Position numbers and translations under genes: made by a program. 14,346 nt of DNA from Nanobdellota archaeon (GTDB taxonomy: Archaea > Nanobdellota > Nanobdellia > SCGC-AAA011-G17 > GW2011-AR17). Where the stretch lies: assembly GCA_030018575.1 (NCBI GenBank), contig JASEIA010000020.1, positions 3,835 to 18,180 on the forward strand. The letters run 5' to 3'. Below are positions 1 to 5,339 of the stretch, one piece after another. Position 1 is the first letter of the stretch. The number at the start of each line of letters is the position of its first letter. Below the pieces are notes generated by a model. It searched no databases and had not been told where the DNA came from. It was given only the letters and a program-made list of their open reading frames with translations.

Positions 1-118
1 CTCGTCAGGAGCGCTCTATTCACTTGTCCGATATATGCAGACAACTCAGCTAAAAATAATCTCCTTAGCCACATCAATAAGCTCTTTGCAAACACCCCTC
101 AGCTTGCTGATTTTTGCC
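1..118. other. Window-edge stretch with no identifiable gene
   Basis: No gene start, tRNA or promoter could be supported here. On the minus strand, directly after the stop of the CorC-like gene and in a different frame, an open stretch runs about 24 codons to a stop near position 47 and would make a lysine-rich amphipathic helix. It has no ATG, so it is either chance or a small remnant. The leftmost 30 bases faintly resemble a tRNA D-arm on the minus strand but do not form the paired arms. Confidence 0.3.
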
Positions 119-1354
119 TCACTCGTACAGCTTCTTAATCTTAACCTTGACAATCTTCTTGGGCGTCGCCTCAACAATGGTAATCTCATTCTGGTTAATA
201 GTCACCACATCATCCTGCTTGGGGAACTTCTTTATGTTTTTCAGTATAATCTTGCTTATAGAATCATTCGGCGCCCCGGGGAGTGTCGTATGAAAGAACC
301 TGTTCAAAGCCCTTAATTCGGTTGTTCCGTGCACAAGAACAGCCTGCTTGTCCAGCCTCTTAATCAAATGCCGCTTTACATCAGTCTCGTCAATAATCTC
401 GCCGACAAGCTCCTCAATCAGGTCCTCAAGTGTAACAAGCCCTATAACCTCGCCGTGGTCATTTGCGACAATTGCCATGTGCATCTGCTTGTCCTGGAAT
501 TCCTTGAACAACTGGTTAAGAAGCATGTGCTGCGGGACAAACTCAATGGGAGTCATCACGCTTTTCATTGTTTTAGCCCCATTGCCCTTTGTGACTGCAA
601 AGAACACATCCTTTATGTGCACGGCGCCAATTATATTCTCTCTTGACTTTTTATTAACAGGATACCTTGAAAATCCCTCTTTCTCCATCAGCTCAGCGAC
701 ATCCCTTATCTTCATTGACTCGTCAATGCAAACCATCTCGCTGCGGTGAGTCATTACTTCCCTGACCGTAATGTCATTAAACCTCAAAACACTCTCAATC
801 ATTTCCTTCTCTTCCTTCTTGACATTTCCTGATTCAGCGCTCATCTCAAGCGTGGCTTTTAATTCTTCCTCAGTAACCTGCGGCGGCTTCATGCCCGACT
901 CAGTGCGCGTCACTTTTTTTGCTATAAACTCAAATACAATTACGAGGGGATAAAACGCTTTCATCAAAAAAAGGAGTATTGGGGCTGAAAAAAGGGAAAC
1001 AGCCTCGCTATAGTGCGTTGCATACGCCTTGGGCGATATTTCCCCAAAAACAAGTATAAGCAATACCATTCCGCCTGTTGCAATCCCTATTCCAATATCT
1101 CCAAAGGCCCTTATTGCAAGCATCGTTGCTATTGAGGAAGCAGCTATGTTCATTATGTTGTTTCCTATAAGAATGGTGGACAATGTCTTTTTAGGATTGT
1201 TCTTAAGGTAATCCAGCTTTTTAGAGCCGCGAACCCCTTTTTCAAGCAAAGCCCTGGCTTTTGCAGTGCTTGTAGAAAATATGGCTATCTCTGCAGCTGA
1301 AAAAAAAGCAGACAATACTACCAGCGCTACAAGCAGTATAATGTATCCTATCAT
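119..1354 (-). CDS. CNNM/CorC-family membrane protein (DUF21 + CBS pair + CorC_HlyC domain)
   Basis: This 411-residue protein belongs to the family often annotated as 'hemolysin-related' or CorC, whose characterised members act in Mg2+ (or Co2+) efflux. The first ~150 residues form the DUF21 membrane domain: a hydrophobic segment at 3-23 containing SAFFSAAEIA, then further hydrophobic segments near 55-80, 88-105 and 120-145, with the family-typical GEISPKAYA at about 104-112. A linker rich in Glu and Lys follows, then a CBS pair from about residue 195 (VREVMTHRSEM; second repeat ending IGLVTLEDLIEELVGEI), which in relatives binds adenine nucleotides. Residues from ~335 to the end match the CorC_HlyC domain. 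Length and domain order are normal, so it looks complete. A TATA-like element lies just upstream in the short gap to the phosphoesterase gene, so it can be transcribed alone. The family assignment is firm; the transported ion is inferred. Confidence 0.93.
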   Translation of the reverse strand: MIGYIILLVALVVLSAFFSAAEIAIFSTSTAKARALLEKGVRGSKKLDYLKNNPKKTLSTILIGNNIMNIAASSIATMLAIRAFGDIGIGIATGGMVLLILVFGEISPKAYATHYSEAVSLFSAPILLFLMKAFYPLVIVFEFIAKKVTRTESGMKPPQVTEEELKATLEMSAESGNVKKEEKEMIESVLRFNDITVREVMTHRSEMVCIDESMKIRDVAELMEKEGFSRYPVNKKSRENIIGAVHIKDVFFAVTKGNGAKTMKSVMTPIEFVPQHMLLNQLFKEFQDKQMHMAIVANDHGEVIGLVTLEDLIEELVGEIIDETDVKRHLIKRLDKQAVLVHGTTELRALNRFFHTTLPGAPNDSISKIILKNIKKFPKQDDVVTINQNEITIVEATPKKIVKVKIKKLYE

Positions 1355-1382
1355 GTTCTTTTGCCTAATATAGTGGGAAAAA

Positions 1383-1392
1383 GTATATAAAA
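1383..1392 (-). promoter_or_regulatory. TATA-like promoter of the CorC-like gene
   Basis: On the minus strand the sequence TTTATATACTT lies about 30 bases upstream of the ATG at 1354. With the usual ~26-base spacing, transcription would begin about 7 bases before the start codon, giving an almost leaderless mRNA. Confidence 0.5.
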
Positions 1393-1404
1393 CTAATGAA
1401 AAGG

Positions 1405-1998
1405 CTAAATCTCCAGAATCTTTCCTTTTCTTCCTACATTGATGACAGTTGTACTGCCTATCTTCTCTTCTATCCCTTCTGCCTCGTGCACGTGGCTGCA
1501 GAATAATATGTCCGGCTTGAACTCCTCAATTGCCTTCTTCACGCCGTCGCTTCCGGGAACGAAATTAGAAAACTTCGCCATCAAAGTGCCTCTGGGATGC
1601 ACGTGAGTTACCATAATCTTCTTCCTGCAGTCCTTTGTGTACTTCGCGCCTTTCTTAAGAGTATCAAATATCTCTGTTTCAGTAAGCCCGAACTGCCCGA
1701 CGTTTGCAGAGCCGCAGCCAAAAAACCCTAAATTATCCACCCTGTATGCATAGCCGTGAAGGTTCTTGCCCTTATACCTTTCTGCAAGAAAATCCGCAAT
1801 GTCATTGCCTTCGTGATTGCCGGGAACAAGAAGCACCTTCTGCTTGAAAGCTCCAACTAGATTATTGGCGGTAACTCCGTCCTGCGTTATATCCCCGCAT
1901 ATGACAACCAAATCCACCTTTTCCTTGTCAGCCCTTTCAGCGGCCTTTTTAGCCAATTGCGTGTCGCCGTGAAAGTCGCCTATTGCAAGTATTTTCAT
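1405..1998 (-). CDS. Calcineurin-like metallophosphoesterase
   Basis: This 197-residue protein is a compact single-domain metallophosphoesterase. The five metal-site motifs appear in order: GDFHG (D8, H10), GDITQDG (D36), GNHEG (N61, H62), THVHP (H132/H134) and CSHVHEAEG (H169/H171). Together they bind the two-metal centre that hydrolyses phosphoesters. There is no signal peptide or membrane segment, so a cytosolic enzyme is expected. The family includes phosphodiesterases and nucleases, and the substrate cannot be told from sequence. The start is supported by GAGG seven bases upstream of the ATG and by the family's usual MKILAIGDxH beginning. It sits between the CorC-like gene and a serS remnant and was probably the original downstream neighbour of serS. 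Confidence 0.9.
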   Translation of the reverse strand: MKILAIGDFHGDTQLAKKAAERADKEKVDLVVICGDITQDGVTANNLVGAFKQKVLLVPGNHEGNDIADFLAERYKGKNLHGYAYRVDNLGFFGCGSANVGQFGLTETEIFDTLKKGAKYTKDCRKKIMVTHVHPRGTLMAKFSNFVPGSDGVKKAIEEFKPDILFCSHVHEAEGIEEKIGSTTVINVGRKGKILEI

Positions 1999-2005
1999 TG
2001 TTTAT

Positions 2006-2047
2006 CCTCAAAAACCTTAATCTCTAACCCAAAAGCCCCTATTTAAG
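2006..2047 (-). promoter_or_regulatory. Promoter and ribosome binding site of the phosphoesterase gene
   Basis: On the minus strand GCAAGGCTTAAATAGG (TATA core at 2040-2047) lies about 45 bases before the ATG and resembles the GCAAAGCTTTAAATA-type promoter elements seen elsewhere in the window. GAGG at 2006-2009 is a Shine-Dalgarno match with 7-base spacing. The predicted 5' UTR is about 20 bases. Confidence 0.5.
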
Positions 2048-2185
2048 CCTTGCGGTTATTAAAAAGTAATAACTATTTTTGCCCAAAACCTTCAATCCAT
2101 TCATATACGGAACCAAAGCCTTAGGCACATTGACTGTCCCGTCCTTGTTCTGGCAGTTCTCAAGAACAGCCACTAAATAAGCCTT
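2042..2185 (-). pseudogene. Remnant of a second serS 3' end (C-terminal ~35 codons)
   Basis: Read on the minus strand, the reading frame gives VAVLENCQNKDGTVNVPKAL and then VPYMNGLKVLGKN. This aligns without gaps to the last 33 residues of the intact SerRS in this window, with 27 identities. At the DNA level, 2081-2170 matches 3383-3472 at 71 of 90 positions, including 21 identical bases (2133-2153 against 3435-3455). The homology starts at about 2185, where the stop codon of the nucleotidyltransferase gene overlaps it in another frame. Past the conserved GK the frame does not stop but runs about 14 codons into the promoter of the phosphoesterase gene. There is no start codon, so this is a displaced gene tail and not a gene. 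Together with the real serS 3' end it forms direct repeats around the HEPN/nucleotidyltransferase pair. Confidence 0.88.
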
Positions 2186-2733
2186 ATACCATTTTTTAAT
2201 ATTTCTTTAACAAAGGGGTCTGATTTGTTTTTATAGAATTCCTTGCTAAAATAATGCAATTCTATTTTCTTATTATATTTTTTGTCTATTTTTTGTGCTA
2301 GCTTTGATAAATCTTTTTTTTCTTTTGGATTTATCCTGTCAGAAATAATTGCAATATCAATATCAGAGCCCTCTTTATATATTAGTTTTGAATAACTCCC
2401 AAATAAATAAACATCAATTCCTTTAAATCTATTTAAAAAGGAGATAATAGAAGCAATACAGAAATATGCGTCAAGCGGAATTTGTTTTAATAAGTTATAA
2501 TCTTTTGATATAAGCTCTATAATTGGCTTTATATTTTCAAAATTCAATAAAAGATAGCGCCTTTCTTTTTTTAGAATGCCGGCATTTAATAAGGTGTTGA
2601 TTGCTTTGTCCAGCGTGACATTGTCCAATTTTGTTATGTCCTTAAGCTCTTTCCTCAACATCCTTGAGCCGGGTGAAAGAGAGAATACCGTAAGGACAAA
2701 TGCGATTTCCCTGCTGAAAATGCCTGAAATCAT
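2173..2733 (-). CDS. MNT-type nucleotidyltransferase with N-terminal winged helix
   Basis: This 186-residue protein joins a winged-helix-like N-terminus (about residues 1-65, with a recognition-helix-like VTLDKAINTLLNAGILKKE) to a minimal nucleotidyltransferase domain. The catalytic signature FGSYSK...EGSDIDIAI (G112, S113, D124, D126) is intact, and an acidic third position may be E158 in KKIELHYF. Relatives of this architecture are MNT antitoxins of HEPN/MNT modules, which inactivate the HEPN toxin by attaching nucleotides to it. The partner gene lies directly upstream and overlaps by 4 bases (ATGA), so translation is probably coupled. Base composition is odd: about 43% GC over the winged-helix part but only about 25% over the catalytic part, breaking near residue 53. 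The stop codon overlaps the serS remnant. The family call is good; the antitoxin role is inferred from context. Confidence 0.85.
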   Translation of the reverse strand: MISGIFSREIAFVLTVFSLSPGSRMLRKELKDITKLDNVTLDKAINTLLNAGILKKERRYLLLNFENIKPIIELISKDYNLLKQIPLDAYFCIASIISFLNRFKGIDVYLFGSYSKLIYKEGSDIDIAIISDRINPKEKKDLSKLAQKIDKKYNKKIELHYFSKEFYKNKSDPFVKEILKNGIRLI

Positions 2734-3212
2734 TTTAGCAAAACCCTTATCTTCTTGAGATAGGGCTTAACTGTATTATTATGGAATTCCATAGCATTTT
2801 TCTTGTATTGCCCGTTTAGATAAGGGGTCCCGGTATAATATTGCACCTTCGTGCGCTCCGCCTTGGCTTCTTCCAGGTCGCTTGCGAGATGCAGAAATTC
2901 CGCATAGCCCTTTTCAAGAAGCTGCAAGAGAATTGTGTCTTTTATAAGCTCGTGCATTACTTCTATTGCCGTTGCGTGCACTTTCCTTTCAATCTTAAGC
3001 CTGAATTTTTTGGCAAGCAGCAGTTTTGTTATATCATGCATTGCATAATAGCCTGAAATAATGCTCCATCTGGGGAATGCTTCTATCACATACTCAGAAT
3101 GCAGGAGGTTGTCCTTGTATGAATTCTCAAAAAAATTGATATATCTGCCTATTTCCAAATCAGATATCCTGCTTAACTTTCCAGCCTTTAAAAGATTTTC
3201 TAGTTTTACCAT
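2730..3212 (-). CDS. HEPN-domain protein, probable toxin partner of the MNT gene
   Basis: This 160-residue, all-helical protein looks like an archaeal HEPN protein. A helix with SGYYAMHDITKLLLAKK (residues 53-69) is followed by a basic segment and VHATAIEVMHELI, the usual place of the conserved HEPN helix histidine. The C-terminal helix has EAKAERTKVQYY. The canonical HEPN RNase motif is R-x(4-6)-H; here Arg120 is followed at the expected spacing by Tyr125 rather than His, so ribonuclease activity is uncertain. It is the first gene of a two-gene operon with the nucleotidyltransferase, the common order for such modules. GC content (about 40-58% in sampled blocks) resembles the surrounding genes, unlike its AT-rich partner. 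The start follows an AT-rich promoter with no Shine-Dalgarno. A toxin role is inference. Confidence 0.75.
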   Translation of the reverse strand: MVKLENLLKAGKLSRISDLEIGRYINFFENSYKDNLLHSEYVIEAFPRWSIISGYYAMHDITKLLLAKKFRLKIERKVHATAIEVMHELIKDTILLQLLEKGYAEFLHLASDLEEAKAERTKVQYYTGTPYLNGQYKKNAMEFHNNTVKPYLKKIRVLLK

Positions 3213-3300
3213 ATTTTACCTATTATTTAGTATTAATTGCAATATATTTATATACTTTTCTATTTTTTAGGTATTTATTTTACTATAACTAAATTATAGC
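3213..3300 (-). promoter_or_regulatory. AT-rich promoter region of the HEPN/MNT operon
   Basis: On the minus strand TATATAAATA (3245-3254) is centred about 38 bases before the HEPN start codon, predicting transcription about 11 bases upstream of the ATG. Imperfect inverted copies of a CTATTWTTTAGGTA-like motif lie on either side of it (3218-3230 and 3260-3272, 9 of 13 positions), and GGTAAAA occurs twice across the start codon. These could be operator sites for the winged-helix MNT protein, but the match is weak. Confidence 0.4.
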
Positions 3301-3315
3301 GCCCTTCTGCCTTAA

Positions 3316-3369
3316 AGGGTATAGCTCAGTAAAGCAGGGGGGATTTCTGGATAGCTTTCTTAATATCCT
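3316..3369. repeat. Imperfect inverted repeat / hairpin just after serS
   Basis: AGGGTAT (3316-3322) can pair along its full length with ATATCCT (3363-3369), with one G-U pair. Inside it, AGCTCAG (3323-3329) can pair with CTG...AGCT (3347-3356), leaving a 17-base loop rich in G or C depending on the strand. A second, competing stem, CCCTT/AAGGG (3302-3306 with 3315-3319), overlaps its foot. It starts 4 bases past the serS stop and could be a 3'-end or terminator structure. It is not followed by a T-run on the serS strand. Confidence 0.4.
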
Positions 3370-3373
3370 AAGA

Positions 3374-4651
3374 TTATTTCTTCCCTAAAACTTTCAGCCC
3401 ATTCATATAAAGAACTAGCACCTTAGGAACTGTAACTGTCCCGTCCTTGTTCTGGTAATTCTCAATGACAGCAACCAAAGCCCTTGAAGTCGCAACAGCT
3501 GTTGAATTCAATGTATGCAACACTCTTTTTTCACCGCCTTCCTTGCCGCACTTTATGTTCAAGCGCCTTGCCTGGTAGTCAGTGCAGTTTGAGCAGCTCA
3601 CAACTTCGCCATACTTGTTTTGCCTTGGAAGCCATGCCTCAATGTCATACTTCTTTGCAGCAACTGTCCCTATGTCGCCTGTGCATATGTTAACAACACG
3701 ATAAGGTATTTCCAAAACCTTAAAAACCTCTTCAGCATTCTTTATCAGCTCTTCGTGAATCTTCCATGAATCTTCCGGCTTACAAAAGACAAACTGCTCA
3801 ACCTTGTTGAACTGGTGCCTCCTGAAAAGCCCTTTTGTATCGATGCCGTGCGCCCCAATCTCTTTCCTGAAGCACTGGCTATAGCCTACAAACTTCACAG
3901 GCAATTGCTTCTCATCAATTGTCTCATTCATGAAGAAGGCAGCCATTGGATGCTCTGAAGTCGCAATCAGATACCCATCTTCACCCTCTACCTTGTACAT
4001 TACTTTTTCAAAATCAGATAAATCAGTAACGCCTTCGTAAGGCTTTCTCTTTATCATTAAAGGAGGAAGGAATAATTTGTATCCTTTCTTAAGCATCATG
4101 TCAATTGCAAACCTTGCTATTGCCTGCTCCAGCAAAGCTATCTCTCCTGTCAAAACAAACCAGCCATTGCCTGAAATCTTTGTGGCTCTTTCAAAATCAG
4201 CGCCTAATTTCTCAGCAACCTCAATGTGCGTCTTTAATTCAAAAGAAGGTTTTGTTATTTTCCCCCATTTTCTTACTTCAACATTCTCTGAATCATCCTT
4301 GCCGTAAGGCACTGACTCATGTAAAACATTGGGCATTCTCATCAGATATCCTTTAAGCTTTTCTTCAGCATCAGAAACCCATTTCTCTTCATCCGCAATC
4401 TCCTTGGGAAGGGAAGCCGCCTTCTTTATCTGCTTTGACGCATCCTTTCCAGCTTTCTTCAGGGAATTTATTTCCATGCTTACCTTGTTTCTATCAGCAC
4501 GAAGTGAATCAAGATTAGCTTTCCTCTTTCTCCACTCAGAGTCCAGCTTTATTATCTCATCTACCCATTTAAGCTTCTCAGAATCCTTCCTTTTCTCAAG
4601 GTTCTTGCGTATAATCTCCGGATGTTCCCTGAACAATTGTATATCAAGCAT
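3374..4651 (-). CDS. serS: Seryl-tRNA synthetase
   Basis: SerRS charges tRNA-Ser with serine. The 425-residue length is normal for the common (bacterial-type) class II SerRS rather than the rare methanogen form. The first ~105 residues are the long helical hairpin that grips the tRNA-Ser variable arm (LDIQLFREHPEIIRKNL, then Lys/Glu-rich coiled coil). The catalytic domain carries the TxE motif (T231-S-E233), motif 2 (CFRKEIGAHGIDTKGLFRRH at 260-279, then HQFNKVEQ) and motif 3 around R390 (LNSTAVATSRALVAVIENYQ). ATG at 4651 is the standard family start. A TATA-like element at 4674-4683 places transcription essentially at the ATG, so the mRNA may be leaderless. The 3' end is duplicated as a remnant 1.3 kb downstream, which suggests this copy took part in a recombination event that brought or accompanied the HEPN/MNT pair. 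Confidence 0.97.
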   Translation of the reverse strand: MLDIQLFREHPEIIRKNLEKRKDSEKLKWVDEIIKLDSEWRKRKANLDSLRADRNKVSMEINSLKKAGKDASKQIKKAASLPKEIADEEKWVSDAEEKLKGYLMRMPNVLHESVPYGKDDSENVEVRKWGKITKPSFELKTHIEVAEKLGADFERATKISGNGWFVLTGEIALLEQAIARFAIDMMLKKGYKLFLPPLMIKRKPYEGVTDLSDFEKVMYKVEGEDGYLIATSEHPMAAFFMNETIDEKQLPVKFVGYSQCFRKEIGAHGIDTKGLFRRHQFNKVEQFVFCKPEDSWKIHEELIKNAEEVFKVLEIPYRVVNICTGDIGTVAAKKYDIEAWLPRQNKYGEVVSCSNCTDYQARRLNIKCGKEGGEKRVLHTLNSTAVATSRALVAVIENYQNKDGTVTVPKVLVLYMNGLKVLGKK

Positions 4652-4673
4652 AGTAGTAAAAGTATAAATCCAA

Positions 4674-4683
4674 AGTATATTAA
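4674..4683 (-). promoter_or_regulatory. TATA-like promoter of serS
   Basis: TTAATATACT on the minus strand is centred 27 bases upstream of the serS ATG, the spacing expected if transcription starts at or next to the start codon (leaderless mRNA). A second TATA-like string at 4661-4670 is too close to the ATG to serve this start. Confidence 0.5.
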
Positions 4684-4726
4684 TCTTTCACTTATTCCTG
4701 CTGACCACAGCCAGTAGCTACAGGGT

Positions 4727-4888
4727 ATGTATTAAGCTCCGAGGACAAAGCCACAAAAAACCTGAAAAAAAGCAGGGTTATAAAATTGCTCTCCGAGGGA
4801 AGAAATTAGATTTAAAGCTTTGCGGGGAAATTGGGGCTATATTTTTATCCTCGGGATATTTTTGCTTGACGAGGGGAGCTTAATACAT
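4727..4888. repeat. 14-base perfect inverted repeats enclosing a 162-base segment
   Basis: The arms 4727-4740 and 4875-4888 are exact reverse complements. Inside, GAGGA (4741-4745) can also pair with TCCTC (4848-4852), and local hairpins CCTCG/CGAGG and CCTG/CAGG are visible. On the minus strand a TATA-like element (complement of 4902-4914) would start transcription near the arm at 4888, so a structured non-coding RNA is possible. A MITE-like element is the alternative, but no target-site duplication is obvious at the flanks. Confidence 0.5.
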
Positions 4889-4956
4889 GCGCTGCAGGCA
4901 AAACTTTATATATTTTCTTGCATTAGGTTATTAAGTTCCGAGTGAGTTTACGCATT

Positions 4957-4992
4957 TAAGCAAAGCTTTAAATATAAGTGCTGGAATATATA
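4957..4992 (+). promoter_or_regulatory. Promoter elements of the winged-helix gene
   Basis: TAAGCAAAGCTTTAAATATA (4957-4976) has a BRE-like purine/A-rich part followed by a TATA box. AATATATA at 4985-4992 is a second candidate with spacing that puts transcription about 10 bases before the ATG at 5025. The first 13 bases (TAAGCAAAGCTTT) recur exactly at 5301-5313 in front of the PRPP synthetase gene. Confidence 0.5.
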
Positions 4993-5024
4993 GGTTAGAG
5001 GATATAGGTTCAAAGAGGCAGATT

Positions 5025-5303
5025 ATGGCGAAAAAAAGCAAGGAAATGTTTGATGTTTTTTTCAGGGCAAAGCCCGCTAATATGCTGGTTGAATTAAGAA
5101 AGCAGGGCAAGAACAAATATGGAAGCAGTCTTGCGAAAGATGCCAACTGCACCTATTCCCACGCTGTTAAGATTCTCCAGGACATGGAAAAGGCAAGGCT
5201 TGTCAGCTTCCAGAGGAACGGAAGAATAAAGACAATTGCCCTTACAGACAGCGGGCAGAAAATTGCCGAATTCATAGAGAAAATAAAGGAAATGCTGCCA
5301 TAA
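5025..5303 (+). CDS. Small winged-helix DNA-binding protein
   Basis: This 92-residue protein has the look of a stand-alone archaeal winged-helix (MarR/ArsR-like) regulator. The helical N-terminus is followed by a helix-turn-helix (YGSSLAKDANCTYSHAVKIL, residues 32-51, recognition helix around SHAVKILQDME), then a wing (LVSFQRNGRIKTIALTDSG) and a C-terminal helix (AEFIEKIKEML). No ligand-binding domain is present. The gene ends 36 bases before the PRPP synthetase gene on the same strand, and the two share a 13-base promoter-region sequence, so it may regulate itself and its neighbour. That is inference; its targets cannot be read from sequence. The ATG at 5025 is the first start in frame, after a TATA-rich leader without a clear Shine-Dalgarno. 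Confidence 0.8.
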   Translation: MAKKSKEMFDVFFRAKPANMLVELRKQGKNKYGSSLAKDANCTYSHAVKILQDMEKARLVSFQRNGRIKTIALTDSGQKIAEFIEKIKEMLP

Positions 5304-5320
5304 GCAAAGCTTTTATAGTA
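5301..5320 (+). promoter_or_regulatory. BRE/TATA promoter of the PRPP synthetase gene
   Basis: TAAGCAAAGCTTTTATAGTA overlaps the last codons of the winged-helix gene and contains a BRE-like AAAGC and the TATA core TTTTATAG. The core is centred about 26 bases before the ATG at 5340, predicting a leaderless mRNA. Confidence 0.6.
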
Positions 5321-5339
5321 TAAGTAATTCTCCACCATT

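Larger units (their letters stand above)
4652..5024. other. 373-base divergent intergenic region with inverted repeats and several promoter-like elements
   Basis: No open reading frame is supported here. The region separates serS (leftward) from the winged-helix gene (rightward). Seen in it: a serS TATA element (4674-4683); a 14-base perfect inverted repeat, ATGTATTAAGCTCC at 4727-4740 and its complement at 4875-4888; a related third copy ATTAAGTTCCGAG at 4930-4942; several CTCGG/CCGAG blocks; a 13-base perfect inverted repeat TTTAAAGCTTTGC at 4811-4823 and 4960-4972; and BRE/TATA-like motifs near 4900-4914, 4960-4977 and 4985-4992. The 4727-4888 part could be a structured RNA, a small inverted-repeat element, or regulator sites. 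Confidence 0.6.

Noticed and set aside
1..30. 5' half of a tRNA on the minus strand, cut by the window edge
   Set aside because: The GAGCGC resembles a D-stem end, but no matching 5' strand, no GG in the loop and no U at position 33 can be placed.
2042..2185. Independent small gene rather than a serS remnant
   Set aside because: It has no start codon, aligns residue for residue with the SerRS C-terminus, and its frame runs into the next promoter.
3316..3369. tRNA gene or tRNA remnant (contains TAGCTCAG like a tRNA D-arm, with 7-base pairing ends)
   Set aside because: Only 54 bases long, the D-stem does not close, there is no proper anticodon loop and no TTC-type T-arm; treated as a hairpin instead.
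4727..4888. RNase P or SRP RNA gene (GAGGACAAAG slightly resembles a conserved RNase P segment)
   Set aside because: The other conserved RNase P and SRP regions are missing and the segment is too short.
4727..4942. CRISPR-like repeat array from the recurring ATTAAGCTCC motif
   Set aside because: Only three short, unevenly spaced copies, one of them inverted; no regular spacers and no cas genes.
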